A stretch of DNA of 47,756 bases from Candidatus Woesearchaeota archaeon (GTDB lineage: Archaea > Nanobdellota > Nanobdellia > Woesearchaeales > UBA9642). The DNA is taken from positions 1-47,756 of the forward strand of contig BPGB01000012.1 in assembly GCA_026002815.1 (NCBI GenBank), given 5' to 3'. Made by a program: the position numbers and the translations under genes. Below the pieces are notes generated by a model that was given only the letters and a program-made list of their open reading frames with translations, was not told where the DNA came from and did not search any database. This document shows, one piece after another, positions 7,592 through 16,246 of the stretch (position 1 is the stretch's first letter; each line of letters begins with the position of its first letter).

Positions 7592-8770
7592 TTATTTTTT
7601 ATTATATGTATTTTTTAAATCTCTTTTTCTCCCATATCTTATGTTTTTAACTGCCTCGAAAAAAAGGTCCATTTGTTTTATTTTTTCATCTTCAAAAAGT
7701 TCTATGATCCAGGATATTAGTAAGGACATTAAAATTGTGTAAAGTAACATGACATTTAATTCATAAAATATTATGTTTTTTATAGTGAAAACTAGCAATA
7801 ATGCTCCAAAAACCATGCCTTTTGGAGCAAGCGTGAGAACAATTTTGTTATGTAATGAATATCTTTTGTAAAATAAGCTTACGACTATTAATCTTATTAA
7901 GTAATATATTAGTAATATTATTATTGAATTCAATAATATTTTTTCATCTAAGCTAAAATTTACTATAAATCCTATGAGCATGAATATTAATATTTCAAGA
8001 CTTTTAAATATTCCAGGTCTTAATGTTTTCATTTCGGATTTTTTTCTTACATAACTATTACCAAATAAGAATCCGAATATCATCACTGCTAATATTCCGA
8101 AGCCTTCAAGATATTCTGTTGTAATATAAGTAATATATGAAGCAAATATTAGCATTAATTCATGTATCCAAGTTATTTTGTTATTTTTGATTATTCTTGA
8201 TATAAGTATGTAGATTAAAACTCCCATTCCTATACCAGTCAATATATATTTCATCAATTCAGAAATATTGCTCAATAAATCTTGTCTGAGACTGTTAAAA
8301 TATATTAGGCTGAAAATAAAAATAATTATTAATGGGTTAGCAATATCTCCTTCCTGTTTCAACTCATCTATAAAGAAGTATTCTACCATGGTTAATATTG
8401 CTGAGAATATTATTGCATCAATAATCTTTATGTTTAATAATGATGCAAAGAGTGTGCCTAATATTGATATATTAGCGAGCAGTAAGCATATAAACATATA
8501 GAAAGGTTTTCGATTTTTTATGTTTTCAGAATTTAATCTCATGCTTATTTCAAATATTAGGGCTATTAAAAGCATGTTTGCGATATTGTATAGTAAGAAT
8601 AAATCAAGATTTTTACCGAATATCATGCTTAGAGCTATTCCTAAAAGTATTAAAGTTAATTTATACATGCTTTTAGAACCTCTTGCTTTTCTTCTTAAAT
8701 AAAGAATAATCCCTCCAAAGCCTAATATTATTAAGAAATATATTATTTGTATTAATTCAAACTGCATCAT
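7592..8770 (-). CDS. Cation/proton antiporter-like membrane protein (CPA family)
   Basis: A 392-aa polytopic protein with about eleven or twelve hydrophobic helices, similar to Na+/H+ exchangers of the monovalent cation:proton antiporter superfamily. Helix-helix patterns such as G-F-G-I-L-A-V-M-I-F-G-F-L-F-G and L-A-P-K-G-M-V-F-G-A near residue 325 match CPA1-type proteins. The expected ion-binding Asn-Asp pair is not obvious: the matching segment reads E-G-D-I-A-N-P-L near residue 140. Transport activity is therefore uncertain. Two adjacent ATGs (8770 and 8767) follow GAGGT; the second has the better spacing. It has its own promoter region. Confidence 0.7.
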   Translation of the reverse strand: MMQFELIQIIYFLIILGFGGIILYLRRKARGSKSMYKLTLILLGIALSMIFGKNLDLFLLYNIANMLLIALIFEISMRLNSENIKNRKPFYMFICLLLANISILGTLFASLLNIKIIDAIIFSAILTMVEYFFIDELKQEGDIANPLIIIFIFSLIYFNSLRQDLLSNISELMKYILTGIGMGVLIYILISRIIKNNKITWIHELMLIFASYITYITTEYLEGFGILAVMIFGFLFGNSYVRKKSEMKTLRPGIFKSLEILIFMLIGFIVNFSLDEKILLNSIIILLIYYLIRLIVVSLFYKRYSLHNKIVLTLAPKGMVFGALLLVFTIKNIIFYELNVMLLYTILMSLLISWIIELFEDEKIKQMDLFFEAVKNIRYGRKRDLKNTYNKK

Positions 8771-8792
8771 TTACCTCTTTTTTATATTTGTT

Positions 8793-8854
8793 CTTTTTAT
8801 AACTGTTATTTTCCTTTTATAATCTTTTTATAACTGTTATTTTCCTTTTATAAT
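8793..8854. repeat. Perfect 31-bp tandem duplication
   Basis: Positions 8793-8823 are repeated exactly at 8824-8854; each unit starts CTTTTTATAACTGTTATTTT. It lies just upstream of the antiporter-like gene. Confidence 0.9.
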
Positions 8855-9278
8855 ACTTTGTCGAATTTTTTATTTATTAATTTTACTGAAATAAAATCGT
8901 CAGATATATATTATAACAGATATATATTATAATAAATATTATAATAATGTAATTTGGATATATAAAAATACTAAGAAATAATAAATATATTAAATGATAA
9001 AGATATATTAACTCATAAAATAGAAAAATAAAGTAGATATAATTTTAAAATCAAATATTAAAAATCAAATATTAATAAACTATTAAAATATTAATAAACT
9101 ATTAAGATAACATATAAAAATAAAATATCAAAACATACCTTTAATATTATCGAGGTATAAATTTAATATACTTTATACTTTAATTTATGTTTATTTAATT
9201 TATGACTATTTATACAAGAAGTACCTATAAAAGAATATCAAATATTAAAAAATGTTGTTTAAATAAAATTTATTCAAA
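8855..9278. other. Long AT-rich intergenic region
   Basis: No gene seen. It contains short direct repeats (AGATATATATTATAA at about 8921-8950, AAATCAAATATTAA near 9045-9075, and TATTAATAAACTATTAA near 9069-9105). Promoter-like CTATAAAAGAAT (about 9226) and TTTAAATAAA (about 9258) precede the CCA enzyme gene. Confidence 0.5.
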
Positions 9279-10844
9279 TTGAAAAAAATAACTAATATCG
9301 GATCGAGGCAAAATAGTAATAATATAGATGATAGTAAGAATACTAGTAATAATATGAGTAATAATATTAATAATAATATGAATACTAATATGAATAATAA
9401 TAAGAATATAGATAATAATAACATCTATTCTAATAATAAGATTAGTTCTCATGATACGAATACAGATAGATTAACTAATAAATTGCATTATGAATTAAAT
9501 AACCAATCTAAGAACCAGTCAAAGATCAATTCGATAATTAAAAAAGTAAAATCAATTACGAAGCCGTCGATTAAAATACTAAGTGAAGTTGATGTAGTAG
9601 TTGATAAGATAAATAGTATTATAAGGAAAAATAGTTTAAATGCGGATTGTGTAAAAGGAGGAAGCATAGCTAAAGGTACATTTATAAAAAACGATCACGA
9701 TGTAGATTTATTTGTTAGGTTTTCTTTGAATTATGAATCTTTATCAGATATGCTCGAGCAATTATTAAAAGAAGCATTCCCAAGGGTTAATATAAAGCGT
9801 GTTCATGGCAGCAGGGATTATTTTCAATTTAAAATAAAAAGCTTAGATTATGAAATTGTCCCAGTGTATAGAATACATCGTTCTAACATTCATCTAGCCC
9901 AAAATATCACTGATTTCACTCCAATGCATGTCGAGTGGGTTAAGCAAAAAACAATCAATAGACCAGATTTATTAGATGAAATACGGGTGGCAAAATTATT
10001 TTGTAAAGCAAACGAAGTTTATGGTGCAGAGTCTTACATAAGGGGATTTTCCGGTCATATAATAGATATATTAGTTATTTATTATGGTTCTTTTTTGTCT
10101 TTGATTAAAAAATTTGCGACTATATCACTTAAACAAAAAGACAACACTATAACCTTAGAAAGACCAATAGTTATAGATCCTAATAAATCTCTTACAGATC
10201 CGATTAATCAATTAAACAAAAGTAAAATAACTCCTCTTATTGTAATAGATCCAGTTCAGCCTGATAGAAATGCTGCGGCAGCATTGAGTGAGGAAAAACT
10301 TCTGCGTTTTATTTTTGCTTGCAGAAAATTTTTAAGTAATCCTTCAATTGATTTTTTTAAGATAAAAAAATTTAATATTAATAAGAGAAAATCTTTTCTT
10401 AAAAGCAAATTTAAGAATTCTAAGGTTATAGTTTTGAAGATAAATCCACTAGACGGAAGCAAAGATGTTGTTGGTACTAAAATATATAAAGTATATGAAT
10501 GGTTGGTTTCTAAATTAAAAGATAATTGTTTTGAGATTATAACTACAGAATGGCATTTTGATTATGTTAAGAAAGTTGCATACTTTATTTTTGTAATGCC
10601 TGTTAATAAACTATCTGAAACATATGAGCATGAAGGACCGCCTATTAGTTCTGTTGTTGATGTTAAAAGATTTAAGATGAAGCATCCTATAACAAAGATT
10701 AAAGGATACAGAATATATGCCATACTAAAAAGAAAACATGTTGTTCCAGAATCATTATTAAATGAGCTTCTTTCAAATCCATATTTGACAAGTCGATTGA
10801 AAAGCATAAAGATTTTATCAAAATATGAAAATAAGACAAAATAA
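9279..10844 (+). CDS. cca: CCA-adding tRNA nucleotidyltransferase (archaeal class I)
   Basis: This enzyme adds the CCA end to tRNAs; the complete tRNA gene here lacks an encoded CCA, so it is needed. The nucleotidyltransferase motif is G127-G-S-I-A-K-G followed by D141-V-D, with a third carboxylate in L-D-Y-E-I-V-P-V near 190. F-S-G-H-I-I-D-I-L-V-I-Y-Y-G-S-F and the D-P-V-Q-P-D-R-N segment are typical of archaeal CCA enzymes. The first 80 residues are a low-complexity Asn-rich extension (DNA rich in AAT) absent from the family, which is usually about 450 aa. The annotated TTG start is weak, and initiation inside the Asn-rich part (ATG near 9354) is possible. It overlaps the next gene by 20 bases. 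Confidence 0.93.
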   Translation: MKKITNIGSRQNSNNIDDSKNTSNNMSNNINNNMNTNMNNNKNIDNNNIYSNNKISSHDTNTDRLTNKLHYELNNQSKNQSKINSIIKKVKSITKPSIKILSEVDVVVDKINSIIRKNSLNADCVKGGSIAKGTFIKNDHDVDLFVRFSLNYESLSDMLEQLLKEAFPRVNIKRVHGSRDYFQFKIKSLDYEIVPVYRIHRSNIHLAQNITDFTPMHVEWVKQKTINRPDLLDEIRVAKLFCKANEVYGAESYIRGFSGHIIDILVIYYGSFLSLIKKFATISLKQKDNTITLERPIVIDPNKSLTDPINQLNKSKITPLIVIDPVQPDRNAAAALSEEKLLRFIFACRKFLSNPSIDFFKIKKFNINKRKSFLKSKFKNSKVIVLKINPLDGSKDVVGTKIYKVYEWLVSKLKDNCFEIITTEWHFDYVKKVAYFIFVMPVNKLSETYEHEGPPISSVVDVKRFKMKHPITKIKGYRIYAILKRKHVVPESLLNELLSNPYLTSRLKSIKILSKYENKTK

Positions 10845-11571
10845 AAAACAAAAAATTGAGAAAAAAAGTAAAAATAAAATCGATAATAAAATAAGCTATA
10901 AAATTGGAAATATATTTGGAAATATATTTAGAATTAACCTTAAGAATAAGAAAGAATATGCTATAAATCGCGGAAAACAAATAAACAGTTATTATTTTTT
11001 TTTAAAATCGCAATTGAAAAATTTGAAAATATTTTTAATAGGGGTATTATCGACTATTGTTGCTTTTGCTTTGGATCCTTATGTGCTTTCAAATATGTAT
11101 TTATTTCATAATTACTTTTTGATTTCATTTTTTAAGATAATTACCCTCTTAGGAAATATAGAATTCTTTTTCATTATTTTTTTAGTATCTTCTATTATGA
11201 TATATTTTAATAGGAGAATAATTCATTGGTTTATAATAAGTACGGTTATTGTATCAATTCTCGTATTTGTTTTAAAGATTTTAACAAACAGACTAAGACC
11301 ATTTATGATTGATTCTAATTTATACATTATAAATGCTGAAATGTCAGGGTTTCCAAGCGGTCATGCAATGATGATGTTTTCTATAATTCCTTTTTTAGCA
11401 AAAAACTTTCCAAAGTATCGTGTTTATTTTTTTATTGTTGCTATATTAGTAGCTGTGAGCAGAGTTTACTTGAACGTCCATTATCTTAGCGATGTTGTTG
11501 CAGGGGCGTTTTTAGGATATGTTATTGGAAAGTTTTTTTCAGATTTAGAGGATAAATTATTTATAAGTTAA
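10825..11571 (+). CDS. PAP2-family membrane phosphatase
   Basis: A lipid or dolichyl phosphate phosphatase. The three signature motifs are complete: K151-x6-R158-P159, P177-S-G-H180 and S212-R213-x5-H219-x3-D223. About six membrane helices occupy residues 68-240. The N-terminal 60 residues are Lys/Asn-rich and probably cytoplasmic. It overlaps the end of cca by 20 bases and precedes a lipid kinase-like gene, which suggests polyprenol or phospholipid metabolism. The exact substrate is not deducible. Confidence 0.92.
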   Translation: MKIRQNKKQKIEKKSKNKIDNKISYKIGNIFGNIFRINLKNKKEYAINRGKQINSYYFFLKSQLKNLKIFLIGVLSTIVAFALDPYVLSNMYLFHNYFLISFFKIITLLGNIEFFFIIFLVSSIMIYFNRRIIHWFIISTVIVSILVFVLKILTNRLRPFMIDSNLYIINAEMSGFPSGHAMMMFSIIPFLAKNFPKYRVYFFIVAILVAVSRVYLNVHYLSDVVAGAFLGYVIGKFFSDLEDKLFIS

Positions 11572-11642
11572 GGTGAATTTATTATGTTAGTTTTTAATTT
11601 TTTGTTAATTTTTAAATTTTTTAATAATTAAGGGTGATTTTT

Positions 11643-12233
11643 ATGACAATATCTTTTGAGGTAAGAAGAAAGATAATGCATGTATTTTTAGGAGTGGTTA
11701 TTGTTTTTTTAATATACTATGATATTTTAGAATTCTGGATGTCTTTATCTTTATTGCTTAGTGGGATATTAATTTCATTAATATCTAGGAAAAAAAGCGT
11801 ACCAATAATAAGTGTATTTTTAATGAAATATGATAGGCCTGAACATTTTGAGACTCCTGGAAAGGGAGTTATATCTATTTTCTCTTCAATAAGTGTTTTA
11901 TTGTTGTTTATGGAAAGCGGGGTTATTACAAAAAATGTTGTTTTGGCATCGCTAATGATATGGTCATTCGGTGATTCTACTGCTGCAGTTTTTGGAAAAA
12001 TTTATGGAAGAAACAGTTTTATTTTTAGTAAAAAATCTTTAGAAGGAACTGTCGCTGGTATAATTGCTGCAACTATTGGAGCGTTATTTTTTGTACCAAT
12101 TTATGCTGCGTTTCCTGCTGCTTTATTGGTAATGATTATTGAGGGTTTAGAGAATGTTTTTTTTAAGAGGCCAATAGATGATAATATACTTGTTCCTTTA
12201 CTTGCAGCATCTATAATTTCTTTTATCCTTTAA
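11643..12233 (+). CDS. Dolichol kinase/diacylglycerol kinase-like membrane protein (SEC59/DGK1 type)
   Basis: About seven hydrophobic helices in 196 residues. R-R-K-x-x-H at the N-terminus (V-R-R-K-I-M-H), F-G-D-S-T-A-A-V-F-G-K-x-x-G-R in the middle and K-K-S-L-E-G-T near residue 135 are hallmarks of the CTP-dependent dolichol/diacylglycerol/phytol kinase family. The ATG at 11643 is chosen over the GTG at 11634 because AGGGTGA (11631-11637) is a ribosome binding site for it. With the upstream PAP2 phosphatase it may form a phosphorylation/dephosphorylation pair for isoprenoid or lipid carriers; this is inference. Confidence 0.88.
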   Translation: MTISFEVRRKIMHVFLGVVIVFLIYYDILEFWMSLSLLLSGILISLISRKKSVPIISVFLMKYDRPEHFETPGKGVISIFSSISVLLLFMESGVITKNVVLASLMIWSFGDSTAAVFGKIYGRNSFIFSKKSLEGTVAGIIAATIGALFFVPIYAAFPAALLVMIIEGLENVFFKRPIDDNILVPLLAASIISFIL

Positions 12234-12410
12234 TTTGTTTTAATTTATTATATTTTGTATTTATCATTTTAATGTTATAAGTTTTATTATTTTTTATTAT
12301 TATTTTTTATTATTATTATTTTTTATTATTTCTTTTTTTATTATTGTTTAATTTCTATGTTTTTTAAAAATCTTTTTAAATATTCATTGTTTTTCCAATA
12401 TTGTGGCAAA

Positions 12411-13478
12411 ATGAATAAGATACTTATTGATGAACTTTTTAGGAAAAAAATTTTAGAGGAAAACTTTGATGACATATTAGGACAGGAGGATGTTAAAAAA
12501 GAGGTAAAATCAGCATTATTAATGGATAGGCATATAATATTAATAGGCAGTCCTGGAATAGGAAAAACAACTCTCGCAAAGAATGTTGCGAGAATTCTTC
12601 CTGAAATAGAGGTAATGGATTGTGGTTTTAATTGTTTGCCAGAAAATCCTGTTTGTCCTGAATGTAGGTCTTCCAATATGGAAGTAAATAGTAACGGAAA
12701 AAATAAAAAAGATAATTCTCATATTGATAAAATTAAGAAAAAGAAGATAAAAGGCGAGGATCGTTTTATAAGAATTCAAGGATCCCCTGATTTAACGGCA
12801 GAGGACTTGCTTGGGGACATAGACCCAGTCAAGGCAATGAAGTATGGTCCTTTAAGCCTTGAAGCCTTTACTCCTGGAAAAATATTTCGGGCAAATAATG
12901 GTATATTGTTTTTTGATGAGATAAATCGTTGTTCTGAAAAACTTCAGAATGCACTTCTCCAAGTTTTAGAAGAAAAAAGAGTCACTATAGGGGCGTATAG
13001 TATAGATTTCCCAGCAGAATTCATATTCATTGGAACAATGAATCCTGAAGATTCAAGTACAGAAACATTGAGTGAAGTTTTTCTTGATAGGTTTGATATA
13101 ATTACAATGCATTATCCTGAAACATCGGAAATTGAGAAAAAGATTGTTATGTCCAAAGGAAAAAGACTTCCAGAAGTTAGTATTTCAGAAGAGATTATTG
13201 AATTTATAGTTAAATTTATCAGAGATTTAAGAGAAGATAAAAACATTGAAAAAAAGCCGTCTGTAAGATCCACAATAGGCATCTATGAGCGTTCGCAAGC
13301 TTATGCATATCTTTCAGGTCATAAAAATGTAACCATATCTGATGTTAAAAGCGTAATGTTGTCTGTATTGAGTCATAGGATAAAATTAAAACCTTCTGTA
13401 AAATATTTACAAACAGCAGAGAACTATATAGAAGAATCTTTCAACAGAAATAAAGGAAAAAAGAGTGATTATACCTAG
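12411..13478 (+). CDS. MoxR/ChlI-type AAA+ ATPase
   Basis: Walker A is G46-S-P-G-I-G-K-T-T54, Walker B I-L-F-F-D-E is 165-170, sensor 1 G-T-M-N is 208-211, and S-E-V-F-L-D-R-F-D at 221-229 holds the arginine finger. Between Walker A and B, residues 71-115 form an insertion with C71, C75, C82 and C85 (one pair C-P-E-C) followed by a Lys-rich stretch, which may bind zinc. I start at the ATG at 12411, because TTTTTAAATA at 12373-12382 lies about 33 bases upstream and fits a nearly leaderless transcript; the frame extends 18 codons further upstream. It overlaps the VWA gene by 14 bases, the standard MoxR-VWA pairing in which the ATPase remodels a target bound by the VWA protein. Confidence 0.92.
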   Translation: MNKILIDELFRKKILEENFDDILGQEDVKKEVKSALLMDRHIILIGSPGIGKTTLAKNVARILPEIEVMDCGFNCLPENPVCPECRSSNMEVNSNGKNKKDNSHIDKIKKKKIKGEDRFIRIQGSPDLTAEDLLGDIDPVKAMKYGPLSLEAFTPGKIFRANNGILFFDEINRCSEKLQNALLQVLEEKRVTIGAYSIDFPAEFIFIGTMNPEDSSTETLSEVFLDRFDIITMHYPETSEIEKKIVMSKGKRLPEVSISEEIIEFIVKFIRDLREDKNIEKKPSVRSTIGIYERSQAYAYLSGHKNVTISDVKSVMLSVLSHRIKLKPSVKYLQTAENYIEESFNRNKGKKSDYT

Positions 13479-14670
13479 CTTAGAGGAAACTCATGATTCT
13501 GACGATATAGAACGGATTGTTCCCGAAGTTGATTTAATAAGAGAACAAAAAGGCAAGTTAAAACCAACAGATGAAGAAAAACTTATGCATTCAATTCTTG
13601 AAGATGACAAAGAAACGATTTCTGATGGAAAATTAATATCTGAGTCGATTAATCAAGGAATAGGAAGCTTAACACCTGAAATGATATTGGATAATCTAGT
13701 TAAGGATTATAAGCTTGCAAAGAAATTATATGGAGAAACAATAATAAGAGAATTAACCGGTTATAATCCAAATTATATAGAGAAGAATATTAAAATACCT
13801 GAATTTAAGAGGGAAATTGGTAAAAAAATTATGGATAAGATAAACGACTTGAAAGAACAAGGTTTTTTAAATAAAGATGGAACAATATCTGATAAAGGTT
13901 TAATGTTGAGTTCTCTTGTTTTATATGTCGAAGAACTTGATAATTTAATACCTAAAGGTTTTGGAGAAAAAAAGAGCAAGAAGAAAACCCTTTATGGTGA
14001 TAAGGAGGATTATAAAAATTTTAATCATGACCGTTATAAGAATATTGCAATAAAACAAAGTATTAAGACTGCATTAAGAAGAGGGCATTCGTTATTAACT
14101 TTTGAGGATTTAAAGGCATATGAGAGAAAGCAAGAGGGTCATATAAGTATTATTTATGGTATTGATGCATCTGGTTCAATGAAAGGAGAAAAATTAAGGA
14201 TAGCAAAAAAGGCAGGAATTGCTTTAGCATATAAAGCTATAGAGGAGAAGAATAAAGTTGGAATAGTGGTTTTTGGTTCTGAAATTAAGGACTTCATTGA
14301 ACCAACTATGGATTTTATGTCCATTCTTAAAAAATTAGCAGAGATTAAGGCAAGCATGGAGACAGACATTTCTAAAAGCATAAATAAATCTATTGAGTTG
14401 TTTTCTAAAAAAGACACTAAGCATTTAATACTTCTTACTGACGCATTGCCTACAAGGGGCGAGATGCCTGAGAAGGAAACATTGCTCGCAGTTAGTAATG
14501 CAAGAGAAAATAGAATAACCATCTCTATAATTGGTATTAATTTAGATTCTCAAGGTTTATCCCTTGCAAAAAAAATTGTTGAAATAGGACAAGGAAGACT
14601 TTATAAAGTTAAGGATGTTGCTGAAATAGATAAGATTATTCTTGAAGATTATGCTCTTGTGAAAGGCTAA
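13465..14670 (+). CDS. VWA-domain protein, partner of the MoxR-type ATPase
   Basis: The C-terminal von Willebrand A domain (about 225-400) has an intact metal-binding MIDAS: D234-A-S-G-S238, the threonine of M-E-T-D near 300 and the aspartate of L-L-T-D near 322. The acidic, helical N-terminal half (1-220) is not recognised. It resembles the ChlD/CoxE-like partner of MoxR ATPases. The GTG start at 13465 lies inside the 3' end of the ATPase gene, so translation is probably coupled. The substrate of the pair is unknown. Confidence 0.9.
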   Translation: MIIPSLEETHDSDDIERIVPEVDLIREQKGKLKPTDEEKLMHSILEDDKETISDGKLISESINQGIGSLTPEMILDNLVKDYKLAKKLYGETIIRELTGYNPNYIEKNIKIPEFKREIGKKIMDKINDLKEQGFLNKDGTISDKGLMLSSLVLYVEELDNLIPKGFGEKKSKKKTLYGDKEDYKNFNHDRYKNIAIKQSIKTALRRGHSLLTFEDLKAYERKQEGHISIIYGIDASGSMKGEKLRIAKKAGIALAYKAIEEKNKVGIVVFGSEIKDFIEPTMDFMSILKKLAEIKASMETDISKSINKSIELFSKKDTKHLILLTDALPTRGEMPEKETLLAVSNARENRITISIIGINLDSQGLSLAKKIVEIGQGRLYKVKDVAEIDKIILEDYALVKG

Positions 14671-14822
14671 TCATTTTGAAAGTATTATATTAATTATTAA
14701 TAATATTTATTATTGATAAAATTTTAAATTTATCTTTATTCTTTTATATATAAATTCGTATAAGTATCTTAATACTTTTTTTTATCTAGCTTTATGTTCT
14801 TAGATTTAAGTTCTTATAAGAA

Positions 14823-15593
14823 CTAATATATATAATATCCTCTAAATTTTCCAATAGGTTTTTCCCTTTTTTCTAATATGAAAGAATAAAAGCAATCGCT
14901 TATATTTTGGTTTTTTTCTGTTTTATAATTATCATTTATTTTCCATCTATTTTTAAATATCTTAAATGATTCTTTCTTATGTGTTCCATTATGTTTTATG
15001 TTTTGTTTAGGCCTTTCACCCCTATATGACGGGTCAAAAAGAACTATTTTTTTCTCTTCAATAAGTGTTTGATAAGCAATTAAAAAATGTCCCCATTTAT
15101 CATTTTTATTCTCTTTTCTATAAATTATTACTGGTATATCTTGTTCATTTAATTTTATTATATCATCTATGGTGCCATTTTTTCCACTGAAATATTTTAG
15201 GTCAAAAAATGATGTTATGTTTGTTAAGTGTATTTGAAATGAACCATTATTCTTTATCTCATATTGATTAGAAATTCCCTCTTCTTTAAAATATTTTTTT
15301 GCTATATACAGGTCTTCTGCGAGTTTTATTAGATTGTATTCGTTTGGGAATAAAATATTAAATTTGTTATAAAGATAATTTCTTAGGCATGCAATCCCGC
15401 AAGTGTTCGAATATTCTTGTCCTGATGCATCAAATTCTTTGTTTGAAATGTCATTAAGCGATATCCTTTTTATGCGATATAATTCATTAAATAATTCTGG
15501 TTCAAGAGAATATTTTATTTTGTTTTTCTCTTTTTTGTTTTTGAAATAGTTTATTATTGGATTTTTAGTTATTTTTTCTTTTGATATGTTCAT
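14823..15593 (-). CDS. C39/papain-like cysteine peptidase domain protein
   Basis: A 256-aa protein with a C39-like arrangement: Gln59 and Cys65 in G-Q-E-Y-S-N-T-C-G-I-A-C-L, His169 in K-W-G-H-F-L-I-A, and Asp187 in L-F-D-P-S-Y. No signal peptide or membrane segment is visible; the N-terminal 55 residues are basic. ABC-transporter-linked C39 domains process leader peptides, but no transporter is adjacent, so it may be a stand-alone intracellular peptidase. TATA-like AATTTAAAGA about 26 bases upstream of the ATG suggests a short leader or none. It is the last minus-strand gene before the convergent VWA gene. Confidence 0.75.
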   Translation of the reverse strand: MNISKEKITKNPIINYFKNKKEKNKIKYSLEPELFNELYRIKRISLNDISNKEFDASGQEYSNTCGIACLRNYLYNKFNILFPNEYNLIKLAEDLYIAKKYFKEEGISNQYEIKNNGSFQIHLTNITSFFDLKYFSGKNGTIDDIIKLNEQDIPVIIYRKENKNDKWGHFLIAYQTLIEEKKIVLFDPSYRGERPKQNIKHNGTHKKESFKIFKNRWKINDNYKTEKNQNISDCFYSFILEKREKPIGKFRGYYIY

Positions 15594-15634
15594 TGAGACG
15601 CAGAATTTATTTTTTCTTTAAATTTTTTATTAAT

Positions 15635-15705
15635 AAAAAAACACGAAGAACAGAAATCTTGCGTGTGTGGGTGAGGTGATTGGAAACAGTTCTTCGTGTT
15701 TTTTT
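15635..15705 (-). terminator. Long perfect hairpin, probable terminator of the 49-aa gene
   Basis: A perfect 17-bp inverted repeat (15635-15651 with 15689-15705) includes A6/T6 ends, so both strands end in a T-run after the stem. The 37-base loop is GC-richer than its surroundings. On the minus strand the loop contains CCAATCACCTCACCC, which resembles the 16S rRNA anti-Shine-Dalgarno tail; on the plus strand it reads GGGTGAGGTGATTGG. It lies 111 bases after the 49-aa ORF and just upstream of the C39-like gene. Confidence 0.7.
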
Positions 15706-15815
15706 GAATGTGTATATTTTGTATATTTTTTGAGTTATCTTTAGTTTATTTTCAGCAATTATTAGGTTTTTGTTAATTGTATATTGTATTGTTGTTGTAA
15801 TATTGTTGTTGTAAT

Positions 15816-15965
15816 CTAGTTTAGACTGAATATTAGTTTTGTTTCTATGTCGTTTTTAAGTCCAAAATCTCCTGAGTATGCCAATTGTTCATCAGATATT
15901 ATTTTATCTATTTGATTTAATGTGAGATGAGATACAAATATCTCTGAATATATTCTATTTATCAT
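15816..15965 (-). CDS. Small ORF (49 aa), unknown
   Basis: ATG at 15965 is preceded by GGTGGGGG, a strong ribosome binding site seven bases upstream. The protein begins M-I-N-R-I-Y-S-E-I-F-V-S-H and ends E-T-K-L-I-F-S-L-N; it is mixed in character, with no membrane segment or cysteine. Codon use is ordinary for the window. It stands between a 385-aa orphan gene and a strong hairpin. I do not recognise it; the support is the ribosome binding site and the downstream terminator. Confidence 0.55.
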   Translation of the reverse strand: MINRIYSEIFVSHLTLNQIDKIISDEQLAYSGDFGLKNDIETKLIFSLN

Positions 15966-16246
15966 TTTAAAACCCCCACCAATGATATATAATATTCTTT
16001 TTATAACTTAATTTTTAATTTATAATTACTATAAAGTAATAAATAGTATAACTTATATTTAAATGTTTCGTTTTTTGATTAGTGATTGATGTTATAGTAG
16101 TAATTATGTTATTGATTTTTGTTTTTCTTTGTTTCAATTTCAAAAGAGTCCTTTTATTTTAACAGAATATTAATTTTAATCTAATAGTAATTCATTCTAA
16201 TTTACTTTGCAGTATTTTAATTAAAAATTTTATAATAATTAAATTT

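Noticed and set aside
15660-15760. Short leader peptide starting in the hairpin loop (TTG or GTG after GGTGAGGTGAT)
   Set aside because: Only 16-25 codons, with poor spacing, and the transcription direction is more likely the opposite strand.
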